Shown here in pieces: positions 18,117 through 27,318 of a DNA stretch of 43,287 bases. Below the pieces are notes generated by a model. That model was not told where the DNA came from. It was given only the letters and a program-made list of their open reading frames with translations, and did not search any database. A program made the translations under genes and the position numbers. Numbering within the stretch: position 1 is the first letter of the stretch; the number at the start of each line of letters is the position of its first letter. The stretch comes from Clostridiales bacterium UBA4821 (GTDB lineage Bacteria > Bacillota > Clostridia > Acetivibrionales > UBA4821), in contig DHFP01000139.1 of assembly GCA_002402315.1 (NCBI GenBank), positions 1-43,287 on the forward strand, read 5' to 3'.

Positions 18117-19961
18117 ATGAGCGCCGAAAAGATTTTCTTCAATCTATTTATAATTTTCTTAATGTGGTTTATTTTTAATAGGTATTTGGCAACACAAAGA
18201 ATTGTTCTGCTTGGAGTTTTATTCGGACAATTTTTTTCTTTTATACTAAGTTTTACTTCGATGTTTAATAATGTTAAACCTAATTTTTTGGTGCAGTTAC
18301 TCACATCCATTTTGGGCATTGTAATACCTGGGCTGATTTTCTTCTATCATTACTTTAATAAAAATAAAAGTTTTAGTCCCTACGAGCAGTTGGAGAAGTG
18401 GTTAAGTTTAATTAAATTCAGTGCAAATAAAGATAATGGTGAGCAGCTGCTGTTGAATGATGGAAGCCAGGATACATATGGTTTATCAAACAAAGTAAAC
18501 ATCATTCCCGAAAAAAACGTTGAGGATTTATTAAAGGGATATAACACCCAAATGGAGGAAATTCCTTCCTCAGTTAAGGAGGGAGTTGGCCAGGCTCAGA
18601 AATTGATTAGCGAGAAAGCCTATCGAAAGGTCTTGGAAACTTATTTATCAATTGAAAAGCATTGGGTGGATAATGCAGTGCTGCAATTCAATATTGCGAA
18701 TATGTATCTTAGATTAAAAGACTACCAAAATGCGATAGATAGATATGATAAGGCTTTATCAATAAATGGGCAGCCTGAGCAAACAGACACAGGGGAAGGA
18801 GAACGACATAGCCGTAAAACAGCTGCACGCAGGATAAAGAACATACTCAAAAAGGTTGAAGACTATGAGTTGGCATTTAATATTGCAGTTTGTCTACTTT
18901 CCCAGGGAAAGTATGAAAGAGCTGTAGAGATGTTTAAGAAGGCTGGCGATTATAAGGGCAATTGGATAAGTATTTACCAGCCTTTAGCTGCTATCTTTGA
19001 AACACTCGGAAGGTATACTGAGGCATTAGAGATGTATAAGAACCTCTCTGAGGTTAATCCTGATGATTTTGAGGTACAAAAGAAAGCAGCTGAGTTTCTT
19101 TGTGAAATGGGAGATTATAAGCAGGCTGGAGAATACTATGAAAAAGCCGTAAAATTAAGGCCTGATTTTGTTGATGGATATATAAGCTTAGGTAATTTTT
19201 TATTAGAGAAGGAAATGTATAAAGAGGCTATTGATTCATATCAGGCAGCACTAGATATAGATCCGGACTTGTCAGCAGTTTACTATAACCTTGGCATTGC
19301 CTTTTACGGCAACGGTCAGGAAATTCAGGCATTAGGAGAGTATAAGAAGGCAATTGAGCTGAACGAAAATGACTATAAGTCATACTATAATCTTGGGGTT
19401 ATATTAGATGAAATGGATAGGAAAGAGGATTCAATACTGGCGTTTGAGCATTGCCTTGATATAAAGCCGGATTTTTATGAGGCATCTAATAATATTGCAG
19501 TTATTTTGTGTACCCTGGGAAAGTACCAAGAGGCTATAGATGCTTACATAAAAGCACTTCAATATCATCCATTCAATCCTGAATTATATTTTAGCCTTGC
19601 TGTAACACTGGAATGCCAGGGAAAGGAAGAACACGCTGAAGAGCTTTATAACAAGATAATAAAGATGAAGCCTGATTTCAGCGATGCGTATTATAACCTT
19701 GCTATAATTAAGTGCAGCCAGGGCAATTTAAAAAATGCAGAGGAATGTTTAAGAAAGGTTACCGAATATGATGTGGAATACCACAAAGCATATTACCAGT
19801 TGGCAAGGATATATGCACTGTCGCGGGAATATGGCAGGTGCATAGATAATCTTAAAAAAGCTGTTGGGTTTTCCAAAGAATATATTAACAAAGCAAAAAG
19901 CGAGCAAGTGTTTCAGGACATCAGAAAGCTCAAAGGGTTTGAGAGTATAGTAGAAATTTAG
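18117..19961 (+). CDS. Membrane-anchored tetratricopeptide repeat protein
   Basis: 614 residues. Three hydrophobic helices at about 3-24, 28-48 and 58-78 anchor it. A linker follows, then at least ten TPR units from about residue 165 to the end, recognisable by repeated patterns such as YYNLGIAFYGNGQEIQALGEYKKAIELN. The TPRs probably scaffold a protein complex at the inner face of the membrane; the partner is not evident from the sequence. GGGGGTAAGTA precedes the ATG. It is transcribed away from the polymerase-like gene and has its own promoter. Confidence 0.85.
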   Translation: MSAEKIFFNLFIIFLMWFIFNRYLATQRIVLLGVLFGQFFSFILSFTSMFNNVKPNFLVQLLTSILGIVIPGLIFFYHYFNKNKSFSPYEQLEKWLSLIKFSANKDNGEQLLLNDGSQDTYGLSNKVNIIPEKNVEDLLKGYNTQMEEIPSSVKEGVGQAQKLISEKAYRKVLETYLSIEKHWVDNAVLQFNIANMYLRLKDYQNAIDRYDKALSINGQPEQTDTGEGERHSRKTAARRIKNILKKVEDYELAFNIAVCLLSQGKYERAVEMFKKAGDYKGNWISIYQPLAAIFETLGRYTEALEMYKNLSEVNPDDFEVQKKAAEFLCEMGDYKQAGEYYEKAVKLRPDFVDGYISLGNFLLEKEMYKEAIDSYQAALDIDPDLSAVYYNLGIAFYGNGQEIQALGEYKKAIELNENDYKSYYNLGVILDEMDRKEDSILAFEHCLDIKPDFYEASNNIAVILCTLGKYQEAIDAYIKALQYHPFNPELYFSLAVTLECQGKEEHAEELYNKIIKMKPDFSDAYYNLAIIKCSQGNLKNAEECLRKVTEYDVEYHKAYYQLARIYALSREYGRCIDNLKKAVGFSKEYINKAKSEQVFQDIRKLKGFESIVEI

Positions 19962-20046
19962 AAAGTGATTACATTAGGTTTACAAAATATACTTCAGATA
20001 CATAATATATATTAGAAAGTTTTTATTGTTGTTAGGAAGTGAAACA

Positions 20047-20643
20047 ATGGCTAAGCTAGTATGGAATCCAGCAACCTTGTTAAATCCTGTACCTGTCGTG
20101 ATGGTTTCTTGTACCGATGGAAAGGGAAGAGATAATATAATTACACTAGCATGGGTAGGTACAGTGAATTCAGATCCTCCAATGCTATCAATTTCAGTAA
20201 GGAAAGAAAGGTTTTCCTATGAGATGATAAAAAGCACCGGAGAATTTGTAGTAAATCTGGTTGACGAGAAGTTAGTCAGGGCAGCAGATTACTGCGGGGT
20301 CAAATCCGGCAGAGATACTGATAAGTTTTCTGAGTTAGGTTTAACTGCAGGAAAAGCTGCTAAAGTGTCAGTGCCTGTTATTCACGAGAGCCCTGTGAAC
20401 CTTGAGTGCAAGGTTGTAAATACACTGAGCCTTGGTTCCCATGATTTATTTATAGGAGAAGTGATAGCTGTTAATGTGGATGAGACATTAATAGATAATA
20501 AAGGTAAGCTTGAGTTCGAAAAATCGAAGCTTGTTGTGTATTCTCACGGACAATATTGGGGCCTCAAGATGCCCCTGGGTTTTTTTGGGTTTTCTGTTGC
20601 CAAGAAAAGTACCCTGAAAAGAAGAGATAAGGGTAAAAGATAA
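20047..20643 (+). CDS. Flavin reductase-like, FMN-binding split-barrel protein
   Basis: 198 residues from ATG 20047 (MAKLVWNPATLLNPVPVVMVSC), chosen over a start 7 codons upstream because GGAAGTGA sits just before it. The sequence follows the flavin reductase domain: a PVVMVSC strand, NIITLAWVGTVNSDPPMLSISVRKERFSYEMI, then FVVNLV and an HDLFIGEV strand. Such proteins bind FMN and act as NAD(P)H:flavin oxidoreductases or flavin-dependent electron carriers. It is monocistronic and ends at an intrinsic terminator. Confidence 0.85.
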   Translation: MAKLVWNPATLLNPVPVVMVSCTDGKGRDNIITLAWVGTVNSDPPMLSISVRKERFSYEMIKSTGEFVVNLVDEKLVRAADYCGVKSGRDTDKFSELGLTAGKAAKVSVPVIHESPVNLECKVVNTLSLGSHDLFIGEVIAVNVDETLIDNKGKLEFEKSKLVVYSHGQYWGLKMPLGFFGFSVAKKSTLKRRDKGKR

Positions 20644-20673
20644 TTATAATTTAAGAGAAAGTACAGATGTGCC

Positions 20674-20716
20674 ATCAACTCCTATATTTTTTCACCATCC
20701 AGGAGTTGATTTTTTA
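20674..20716 (+). terminator. Intrinsic terminator of the flavin reductase gene
   Basis: ATCAACTCCT (20674-20683) pairs perfectly with AGGAGTTGAT (20701-20710), followed by TTTTTTATTTTT. The stem overlaps the 3' end of the converging minus-strand gene. Confidence 0.85.
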
Positions 20717-21029
20717 TTTTTGCAAACTTATCCATACAGTCATCACAATATTTCCCTTTTATAATAGGTTGATTACAATATATGCATTTAAAATATTTTC
20801 CCAGATGTTTAATATCATCCAAGCGTCCTTTGCTAATATACCTAAGTATATCTTTTTGAGATACATTGGTTTTGTGAATTATTTTATCAAGCTCAGTTAT
20901 TTCAGGATTGTCCAATATAAAATTTCTAACGGTTGCAAGATCCTGAAGGTCTTTAGAAAGACAATTCTTGCATAAATCTTCAGTGGAGGCGAATAATTTG
21001 CCGCACTTTGCACATTTATTTAGATCCAT
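20682..21029 (-). CDS. YvyF-like zinc-ribbon regulatory protein
   Basis: 115 residues from ATG 21029, set by TAAGGAGT 6 nt upstream; an in-frame extension of 40 residues upstream has no ribosome binding site and reads as AT-rich non-coding DNA. Two zinc-binding knuckles flank a helix-turn-helix-like middle: CAKCGKLF...CKNC at the N-terminus and CIYCNQPI...CDDC near the C-terminus, with NVSQKDILRYISKGRL between. This is the layout of the YvyF/flagellar-operon protein family (TIGR03826), thought to regulate motility or competence genes. Here it stands alone, away from flagellar genes. Confidence 0.7.
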   Translation of the reverse strand: MDLNKCAKCGKLFASTEDLCKNCLSKDLQDLATVRNFILDNPEITELDKIIHKTNVSQKDILRYISKGRLDDIKHLGKYFKCIYCNQPIIKGKYCDDCMDKFAKIKNQLLDGEKI

Positions 21030-21284
21030 ATTCAGACTCCTTAAAGTTGATTCTAGTTGATGATTAAAGTTCTTTAATATAATTTTACCATAAACGTTTA
21101 AACATAAAAAGATATAAAATATTATTGAGTATCGTAGTTTATTTGACAATCTAATACCATATTGTTAATATTATCTTAGAGCTTATCCGTGAATAAAGGT
21201 GCTGCGTATTTTGAGGAATCAGCAGTCAATGAGTAGTACAATTATTTGCGGATAAGATCTTAAGGAAAAAATGGAGGCGGAACG

Positions 21285-21845
21285 GTGATTGAACGGCTAT
21301 TTCCGGATAAAGAAGTAGATAAAGTTGAAAGTATCGGGTTGAAGGATTTAATGGATCAGGGTATTAAAGGTGTAATAATAGACATTGATAACACAATAAG
21401 TGAGTGGAAATTGGATCCTACCGAAAATGTTGCAGCTTGGCTTGAAATGTTAAAGAGTAATGGTATAAAGATATGCCTTGTTTCGAATAACCGTAGAATC
21501 AGAGCAGAGAAACTTAGTAGGAAGTTAGAGGTTCATGCTATTTATAGCGCATTTAAGCCCAGAAGAAAGGCTTTTATTTCAGCTATAACGTTAATGGGAA
21601 TCAAAGCCAGTGAGACGGCCGTAGTTGGAGATCAAATTTTTACTGATATTTATGGAGGAAATAGATTAAACATGTTTACCATATATGTTAGACCTATAGC
21701 CGATAGGGATCATTGGTTTGTAAAGATAAAGAGGCCATTTGAAAAGTACGTATTGGCCAAATTCAGAGTAAGAGACTTTGAACAGAAAGAAAGAAGATTA
21801 ATGTGGAAGGTAAGTAGCGGAGAAAGAAAACTTAAAAAACATTAA
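21285..21845 (+). CDS. yqeG: YqeG family HAD phosphatase
   Basis: 186 residues starting at a GTG with GGAGGCGG seven nt upstream. HAD IIIA motifs are clear: DIDNTISEW (DxDxT nucleophile), the second motif LVSNN, a conserved Lys in FKPRRK, and GDQIFTDIYGG with the metal-binding acids. Related proteins dephosphorylate small phosphomonoesters such as phosphatidylglycerophosphate or sugars; the precise substrate here is not decided by sequence. yqeG directly upstream of aroE is a common Firmicutes arrangement; the gap is 13 bp. Confidence 0.9.
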   Translation: MIERLFPDKEVDKVESIGLKDLMDQGIKGVIIDIDNTISEWKLDPTENVAAWLEMLKSNGIKICLVSNNRRIRAEKLSRKLEVHAIYSAFKPRRKAFISAITLMGIKASETAVVGDQIFTDIYGGNRLNMFTIYVRPIADRDHWFVKIKRPFEKYVLAKFRVRDFEQKERRLMWKVSSGERKLKKH

Positions 21846-21858
21846 GGCGGCAAAAGTT

Positions 21859-22746
21859 ATGATTGATATAATTACAGGCAAAACCCAGTTATTAGGTCTA
21901 ATTGGGAATCCGGTTGAGCATAGTATTTCGCCTCAGTTGCATAACACTCTTTACAGTCAATTTAAACTGAATATGGTATACTTACCTTTTCGTGTTACTT
22001 CTCAGGATTTGCCGAAAGTTATCGAGGCATTCAGATGTCTGGAAATAAAAGGGTTTAATGTTACCATTCCACATAAAGTAGAAATAATTAAACAGCTTGA
22101 TGCTGTTTCAGAGGAAGCACTGTTAATTGGAGCAGTCAACACCGTACATATAAAAGAAGGTAAGCTGCACGGCTATAATACTGACGGACAGGGATTCGTC
22201 AGGTCACTTAGGGACTCGGGGTTTAGTATTAAAGGTGTGAAAGCTGTCATATTAGGTGCAGGTGGAGCAGCTAGAGCTGTTGCTGTAAAGCTTGCACATG
22301 AAGGAGCAAAGCAGATAGTCCTGTTAAATAGGACCTTAGACAAGGCTAAGGCTCTATCTGAACTAATTAATAGTAAGGTTAAAGATGTTTCAATCTATGA
22401 TGAGATGATTACTGGCAATGTCAAAAAATACACCTGTGATTGTGACATTATAGTTAATACAACACCTATAGGGATGTGGCCTGAATTACATAAGAATCCT
22501 GTTGATACTCAGGAGGCTTTTAGAAATAGGCCTTTTGTCTATGATCTGATATATAATCCTACAAAGACAAAATTACTAAGAATGGCTGAAGAAAATTCAT
22601 GTAAGACTCTTAATGGTCTGGGTATGTTGGTCTACCAAGGCGTATCTGCGTTTGAGATATGGAATAAGGTAAATGTTCCGGATTCAACAACTAAGAAGAT
22701 TGTTGACCAATTCAATGAATATTTTGCGCACAATGCAGGAATTTGA
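21859..22746 (+). CDS. aroE: Shikimate dehydrogenase
   Basis: 295 residues, reducing 3-dehydroshikimate to shikimate with NADPH. Motifs in order: LIGNPVEHSISPQLHN (shikimate binding), TIPHK with the catalytic Lys, GAVNT, YNTDGQGF, the nucleotide-binding glycine loop GAGGAARAV, NRTLDKA (the Arg typical of NADPH preference) and NTTPIGM. Full family length. It is the second gene of the yqeG-aroE-comFB-aroK cluster and shares the shikimate pathway with aroK and aroQ in this window. Confidence 0.95.
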   Translation: MIDIITGKTQLLGLIGNPVEHSISPQLHNTLYSQFKLNMVYLPFRVTSQDLPKVIEAFRCLEIKGFNVTIPHKVEIIKQLDAVSEEALLIGAVNTVHIKEGKLHGYNTDGQGFVRSLRDSGFSIKGVKAVILGAGGAARAVAVKLAHEGAKQIVLLNRTLDKAKALSELINSKVKDVSIYDEMITGNVKKYTCDCDIIVNTTPIGMWPELHKNPVDTQEAFRNRPFVYDLIYNPTKTKLLRMAEENSCKTLNGLGMLVYQGVSAFEIWNKVNVPDSTTKKIVDQFNEYFAHNAGI

Positions 22747-22806
22747 TGAGTTTTAAAGAATATATGATTTATGAATATAAAATTTACCGTTAAGGAGGAA
22801 TCTTTA

Positions 22807-23088
22807 ATGTCATACGAAAATATACAGATAAAGAATTACATGGAGGAGGTTGTAAATATACTTTTGCCGGAAATATTAAACGATTTAAATGTTTGCACAT
22901 GTCCCAAGTGTACGATGGATATTGCTGCGATGGCCTTGAATGAACTTCCTCCTAAATATATTGTTACACAAAAAGGAGAGCTGTATTCAAAAATAAATAC
23001 TTTAAGACAACAATTTGAGGTAGATGTAATATCTGCCATTACCAGAGCTGCAGTACTGGTGAAGAGGTCTCCAAGGCACGATGAGTAG
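22807..23088 (+). CDS. comFB: ComFB-family protein
   Basis: 93 residues from ATG 22807, set by TTAAGGAGG about 9 nt upstream; an earlier ATG at 22771 has no comparable site. The sequence matches ComFB: IKNYMEEVVNILLPEIL, CTCPKCTMDIAAMALNELPPKY and a closing helix. B. subtilis ComFB is encoded in the late competence operon, and some relatives bind cyclic dinucleotides. Its placement between aroE and aroK, with an 8-bp overlap into aroK, suggests translational coupling. Confidence 0.85.
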   Translation: MSYENIQIKNYMEEVVNILLPEILNDLNVCTCPKCTMDIAAMALNELPPKYIVTQKGELYSKINTLRQQFEVDVISAITRAAVLVKRSPRHDE

Positions 23089-23599
23089 AGCAATTAACAT
23101 TGTACTTACCGGTTTTATGGGTACCGGTAAGTCTGCTGTAGGTAAAAAGATAGCCGCCAGGCTTAACCTTACTTTTGTAGATATTGATAAAATTATCGAG
23201 TTACGCATGCAGCGAACTATTAGCAGTATTTTTTCTGATTATGGGGAAAAATATTTCCGTAGTATAGAGAAGGAAACTATCAGGGAGTTTTCACAGAAGG
23301 AAGGACAGGTTATCTCAACCGGTGGAGGGGTTGTTTTAGACCCGGAGAATATGCAAAACTTAAAATCAAAGGGATTAGTTATACTTCTAAAGGCTAGACC
23401 GGAGATTATCTATAGAAATGTTTGCAAAGATACAAGCAGACCTTTACTTCAAAGTGAAGACCCTATGGGGAAAATTAATGAGCTTCTGGAAATCAGGCGT
23501 GAATACTACAAAGACAACCATTATGAGATAGACATCTCAGATTTAACTATAGAAGAAGTTACAGACAGAGTAATGGAGATATATAATTCCAGATCGTAA
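23081..23599 (+). CDS. aroK: Shikimate kinase
   Basis: 172 residues. ATP-dependent 3-phosphorylation of shikimate. The Walker A loop GFMGTGKSAVGK (about residues 12-23), the shikimate-binding DIDKIIE, the STGGGVV loop and the LID Arg region (KDTSRPLL) are all present. The ATG overlaps the end of comFB by 8 bp. It ends the first shikimate operon, before the 23651 terminator. Confidence 0.95.
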   Translation: MSRAINIVLTGFMGTGKSAVGKKIAARLNLTFVDIDKIIELRMQRTISSIFSDYGEKYFRSIEKETIREFSQKEGQVISTGGGVVLDPENMQNLKSKGLVILLKARPEIIYRNVCKDTSRPLLQSEDPMGKINELLEIRREYYKDNHYEIDISDLTIEEVTDRVMEIYNSRS

Positions 23600-23650
23600 C
23601 GCAATAAATGAATCTGATTAAGTAATGATGAAATAATAAAACCCGAAATT

Positions 23651-23684
23651 AAAACGCCTATGGAATTATTACATGGGCGTTTTT
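23651..23684 (+). terminator. Intrinsic terminator after aroK
   Basis: AAAACGCC (23651-23658) pairs with GGCGTTTT (23676-23683), extended by ATG/CAT inside the stem, followed by T residues. It separates the aroK operon from the next one. Confidence 0.85.
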
Positions 23685-23723
23685 ACGAGTTACTAAATTA
23701 AATTGGAATTGAGATGATAATAT

Positions 23724-24587
23724 ATGATTAGATTTGGTCCTTCAGGAAACTCTGATAGTTTTTATGAGCAGGGATATAAGTCATCGGTTGAAATGCCGGA
23801 GTGGCTAGCCGGAATAGGTCTTAATGCATATGAATACCAGTGCAGCAAGGGAGTAAATATTTCAGAGACAAAAGCAATTCAATTGGGCAATGAAGCCAGG
23901 AAATATGACATCTTTTTAAGTATTCATGCTCCTTATTACATAAATTTATCCAGTATGGAAGAAATTAAAAGGCGGAATTCTATTAAATACATGTTGGACA
24001 CCTTGCGGGCAGCTTCATGGATGGGAGCTAAAAGGATTGTTATACATTCGGGTGCATGTACGGGAATAGAGAGAAGAGAGGCTTTGAGCATGGCTATGAG
24101 TACACTTAGGATGGCTATTGATGAAGCTGACCATGCAGGCTTGGGGCACATAGCTATTTGTCCGGAGACTATGGGGAAGATAAACCAACTAGGAGATTTA
24201 GATGAAATTATTGAGTTGTGTTCAATGGACGAGAGGCTGATTCCGACTCTTGACTTTGGGCATATACATGCGCGAGGGATGGGATGTCTCAATATATTTG
24301 AGGATTTTGACAGAGTTCTTGAGTTAGTTGGCAATAAACTAGGGATTGAGCGGTTATCAAGGGTTCACTGTCATTTCAGCAGGATAGAGTTTACTACTGG
24401 GGGAGAAAAAAAACATTGGACACTGGATGATATTCAACATGGTCCAAACTTTGAAATGCTAGCGCAGGCTATATACAATAGAAAATTATCTCCGGTGATA
24501 ATATGCGAGTCAAGAGGTACAATGGCGGAAGATGCATTAAAGCTTAAAACCATATATGAATTCATTGAGGGGGAATCCAAATGTTAG
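23724..24587 (+). CDS. Endonuclease IV-like (Nfo/AP2Ec) TIM-barrel protein
   Basis: 287 residues with the endonuclease IV zinc-ligand pattern: SIHAPYYIN (His), IVIHSGA (His), CPETMG (Glu), TLDFGHIHA (Asp, His), RVHCHFS (His) and VIICESRG (Glu). True Nfo cleaves 5' of abasic sites using a trinuclear zinc centre. The N-terminal MIRFGPSGNS and the overall divergence also fit related sugar-phosphate-isomerase-like TIM barrels, so AP endonuclease activity is likely but not certain. It overlaps aroQ by 7 bp (AAATGTTAG), suggesting translational coupling. No strong ribosome binding site precedes the ATG. Confidence 0.8.
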   Translation: MIRFGPSGNSDSFYEQGYKSSVEMPEWLAGIGLNAYEYQCSKGVNISETKAIQLGNEARKYDIFLSIHAPYYINLSSMEEIKRRNSIKYMLDTLRAASWMGAKRIVIHSGACTGIERREALSMAMSTLRMAIDEADHAGLGHIAICPETMGKINQLGDLDEIIELCSMDERLIPTLDFGHIHARGMGCLNIFEDFDRVLELVGNKLGIERLSRVHCHFSRIEFTTGGEKKHWTLDDIQHGPNFEMLAQAIYNRKLSPVIICESRGTMAEDALKLKTIYEFIEGESKC

Positions 24588-25030
24588 AGGTTTTAGTTAT
24601 ACACGGTCCTAATTTAAACTTGCTGGGCACCCGGGAAACCAATGTCTATGGACAGGAGACTTTTGACAGCATTAATACCAGAATCAAAGAAGAAGCAAGA
24701 CTATTGGGTGTTGAAGTAAGTATTATCCAGTCCAACCATGAGGGGGAAATTATTGACGCAATACATAATTCCAGGTTCAAATATAATGCAATAGTAATAA
24801 ATCCCGGTGCATACACTCATTACAGTATTGCAATAAGGGATGCAATAAAGTCGGTAGATGTTCCTGCTGCAGAAGTTCATTTATCCAATATTCATGCCAG
24901 GGAAGAATTCAGAACAAAGTCTGTTATTGCGCCTGTATGTATAGGCCAAATATCCGGATTTAGCGGGGACAGCTATATCCTGGGACTGAGAGCTGTAGTC
25001 TTGCATTGTTCTAAAAGTAAGGAGATTTAG
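24581..25030 (+). CDS. aroQ: Type II 3-dehydroquinate dehydratase
   Basis: 149 residues, the usual length for the dodecameric type II enzyme that converts 3-dehydroquinate to 3-dehydroshikimate. Motifs: IHGPNLNLLGTRE with the flexible lid Arg, VYGQETF with the catalytic Tyr, SNHEGEIID, NPGAYTHYS, EVHLSNIHAREEFR and GFSGDSY. AGGGGG lies upstream of the ATG inside the preceding gene. With aroE and aroK it supplies three shikimate steps in 3.2 kb. Confidence 0.95.
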   Translation: MLEVLVIHGPNLNLLGTRETNVYGQETFDSINTRIKEEARLLGVEVSIIQSNHEGEIIDAIHNSRFKYNAIVINPGAYTHYSIAIRDAIKSVDVPAAEVHLSNIHAREEFRTKSVIAPVCIGQISGFSGDSYILGLRAVVLHCSKSKEI

Positions 25031-25034
25031 TATC

Positions 25035-26102
25035 ATGCAAAATAGAATAGATAATCTAAGAGAGAGCTTTGAAAGTGCCGGGATAGATGCTGTTTTAGTG
25101 AGCAACCCTTATAACCTAAGATATTTAACCAGTTTTACCGGAACCTATGGTTGGGCCGTAATTGGTAAGGAGAAGTGCGTATTCATAACAGATTTCCGGT
25201 ATGATGAGCAAGCAAGGCGGCAGTGCAAGGGATATGATATTGTAGTTCTGGAAAAGGGTATATTTGAAACAATATTTAATGTCTTGCAGGAACTCGGCAT
25301 ATCAAACCTGGGGTTTGAAGATAATCACATAACATACCGGCAATACGAGAATTACAGCAGCGCTTTTAAGAATGTCAATCTTTTTCCTGTTAAGAATTCA
25401 ATTCAGGAACTGAGAACAATCAAGGATGAAGAAGAAATCTCCAAGATTCAAAGGGCTGCGCAAATAGCTGACAGTGCTTTTTCTCATATACTTGAGATAA
25501 TCAAGCCGGGAGTATCTGAACTGGATATAGCTTTGGAACTTGAGTTCTATATGAGAAAGAACGGCGCTTCATCATTATCATTTGATACAATTGTTGCTTC
25601 AGGACAGAGATCCTCCATGCCTCATGGAGTTGCAACAAATAAGCTTATCCGGTATGGAGATACAGTAACTATTGATTTTGGATGTGTTTTCGAAGGGTAC
25701 TGTTCAGACATGACCAGAACCATATTTGTCGGTAAGGTTGATGAAAAACTGAAAGAGATCTATGAAATCGTGCTGCAGGCCCAGCTGGCAGCATTAGATA
25801 TTCTAAAGCCAGGGATAATCAGCAGGGATGTTGACCGGATAGCCAGGGGAATAATAAGTGAAAAGGGCTTTGGAGATAATTTTGGACATAGTTTGGGACA
25901 TTCGGTTGGTCTGGAAATCCATGAGAAACCCCGCTTGTCTTCAAAGGATGAGACAGTTTTAAAGCAGGGTATGGTGTTAACAGTTGAACCGGGTATATAT
26001 GTAGAAGGTCTTGGCGGGGTAAGGATAGAGGATTTGGTTGTAATTACTCAAGAAGGATTCCAAAATCTTGTGACATCTCCCAAAGATTTAATTATTCTGT
26101 AG
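25035..26102 (+). CDS. M24B Xaa-Pro aminopeptidase
   Basis: 355 residues. The creatinase-like N-terminal domain (about 1-125) precedes the pita-bread catalytic domain. Metal ligands are visible: VTIDFGCVFEGYCSDMTR (two Asp), GHSLGHSVGLEIHE (His), TVEPGIYV (Glu) and VRIEDLV (Glu). It removes N-terminal residues before proline in the cytoplasm. The gene order aroQ-peptidase-efp is widespread in Firmicutes and fits the role of EF-P at proline stretches. It follows aroQ by 4 bp. Confidence 0.92.
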   Translation: MQNRIDNLRESFESAGIDAVLVSNPYNLRYLTSFTGTYGWAVIGKEKCVFITDFRYDEQARRQCKGYDIVVLEKGIFETIFNVLQELGISNLGFEDNHITYRQYENYSSAFKNVNLFPVKNSIQELRTIKDEEEISKIQRAAQIADSAFSHILEIIKPGVSELDIALELEFYMRKNGASSLSFDTIVASGQRSSMPHGVATNKLIRYGDTVTIDFGCVFEGYCSDMTRTIFVGKVDEKLKEIYEIVLQAQLAALDILKPGIISRDVDRIARGIISEKGFGDNFGHSLGHSVGLEIHEKPRLSSKDETVLKQGMVLTVEPGIYVEGLGGVRIEDLVVITQEGFQNLVTSPKDLIIL

Positions 26103-26121
26103 CTGCTTTCAAAACTTTTCC

Positions 26122-26150
26122 TTGAAAATTAAGTCAATTTAAATTAAGAT
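26122..26150 (+). promoter_or_regulatory. Candidate promoter for efp
   Basis: TTGAAA (26122-26127), 17-nt spacer, TAAGAT (26145-26150). It lies 120 bp before efp, leaving a ~110-nt leader with no structure I can name. Confidence 0.4.
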
Positions 26151-26269
26151 ATAGTATGAAATATAATTGGCTATTGAGGAAACAATATACTTTTGTGAGA
26201 CATTAATAGTTTTCTGTATTCCATAATAGCTGATTTTGATAGCAATCGTATCTTTGGAGGGATATTAAA

Positions 26270-26827
26270 ATGATTTCAGCTGGTGAATTTAGAAACGGCT
26301 CTACGTTCGAGCTTGACGGGCAAGTATTCAGAGTAGTTGAGTTCCAGCACGTAAAGCCTGGAAAAGGCGCTGCTTTTGTAAGAACAAGGTTAAAAAATGT
26401 AATTAATGGGGCAGTAGTAGAAAGAACTTTCAATCCTAGCGATAAAATGCCAAAGGCTCAGATTGAAAGAAGAGATATGCAGTATCTATATAATGATGAT
26501 ACGCTTTATTATTTTATGGATACGGAAACCTATGAACAGATGCCTCTAAATAGGGAGCAATTGGGCGATGCGTTAAAGTTTGTAAAAGAAAATATGATGG
26601 TGAAGATACTTTCATATAAAGGTTCGGTTTTTGGGGTTGAGCCTCCAACCTTTGTCGAACTGGAAGTAACGCAGACTGATCCGGGCTTTAAAGGTGACAC
26701 TGCAACTGGAGCAACCAAGCCGGCTACAGTTGAAACAGGAGCCACAATACACGTTCCACTGTTTGTGAATACGGGTGATGTAATAAAAATTGACACCCGC
26801 ACAGAAACATATATCGAGAGAGTTTAA
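26270..26827 (+). CDS. efp: Translation elongation factor P
   Basis: 185 residues, standard length, three beta-barrel domains. The tip loop HVKPGKGAAFV carries Lys32, the position that contacts the peptidyl-tRNA and is modified in many bacteria. EF-P relieves ribosome stalling at polyproline. The C-terminal signature DPGFKGDTATGATKPATVETGATI is intact. GGAGGG precedes the ATG. Confidence 0.97.
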   Translation: MISAGEFRNGSTFELDGQVFRVVEFQHVKPGKGAAFVRTRLKNVINGAVVERTFNPSDKMPKAQIERRDMQYLYNDDTLYYFMDTETYEQMPLNREQLGDALKFVKENMMVKILSYKGSVFGVEPPTFVELEVTQTDPGFKGDTATGATKPATVETGATIHVPLFVNTGDVIKIDTRTETYIERV

Positions 26828-26848
26828 ATTTAAGGAGGAAAATAGTAA

Positions 26849-27262
26849 ATGTCACAATTAAAAGAAAAGGTTGCAAGTTTAAAAGAGTTAGCAAGTAGTT
26901 TGAGTCTTAACAATAGTGAGGAACAAAGCAAACTGATAAGCAGTATATTAGATACTTTAGAAGTATTTGCCGAAGAGATTGGCAGGCTAGATAGTAATCA
27001 AGTCAAAATGCAAGAGCAAGTAAACACCATTGATGAAGACCTAGGTACTTTGGAAGACGAAGTGTATGAGAATGAGGGTCTTGAAGATGAGTTAATAGAA
27101 ATTTCCTGTCCGAATTGTGATGAGATAATTTCATTTACCGAAGAAGAAATTAGCGAAGAAGATGAGGTAGAATGTCCAGTCTGCCATAAAACCTTTGAAG
27201 TAGAATGGGAATATGATTGTGAATGTGATGACTGTAATGACTGTAATGACAAGAAGGACTAA
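26849..27262 (+). CDS. CD1247-type acidic coiled-coil/zinc-ribbon protein
   Basis: 137 residues. The N-terminal half is helical (KEKVASLKELASSLSLNNSEEQSKLISSIL), matching the CD1247 N-terminal domain common in clostridia. An acidic linker follows, then a zinc ribbon with CPNC and CPVC knuckles. The C-terminus is a run of Cys/Asp/Asn (DYNCECDDCNDCND-type). It lies 21 bp after efp with AAGGAGG, so it is co-transcribed. Function unknown; metal binding is likely. Confidence 0.8.
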   Translation: MSQLKEKVASLKELASSLSLNNSEEQSKLISSILDTLEVFAEEIGRLDSNQVKMQEQVNTIDEDLGTLEDEVYENEGLEDELIEISCPNCDEIISFTEEEISEEDEVECPVCHKTFEVEWEYDCECDDCNDCNDKKD

Positions 27263-27318
27263 TTCGATGTAATACCCAAGATTAGACTTACTTTTCATAA
27301 GTGGAAGGGGGAGGAATT

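Noticed and set aside
20667..20975. Plus-strand open frame opposite the YvyF-like gene
   Set aside because: Shadow of a zinc-ribbon gene that has a strong ribosome binding site and conserved Cys pairs on the minus strand.
21184..21257. Inverted repeat CTTATCCG/CGGATAAG upstream of yqeG as an operator
   Set aside because: Only 8 bp with a spacer of about 55 nt; too weak to claim.
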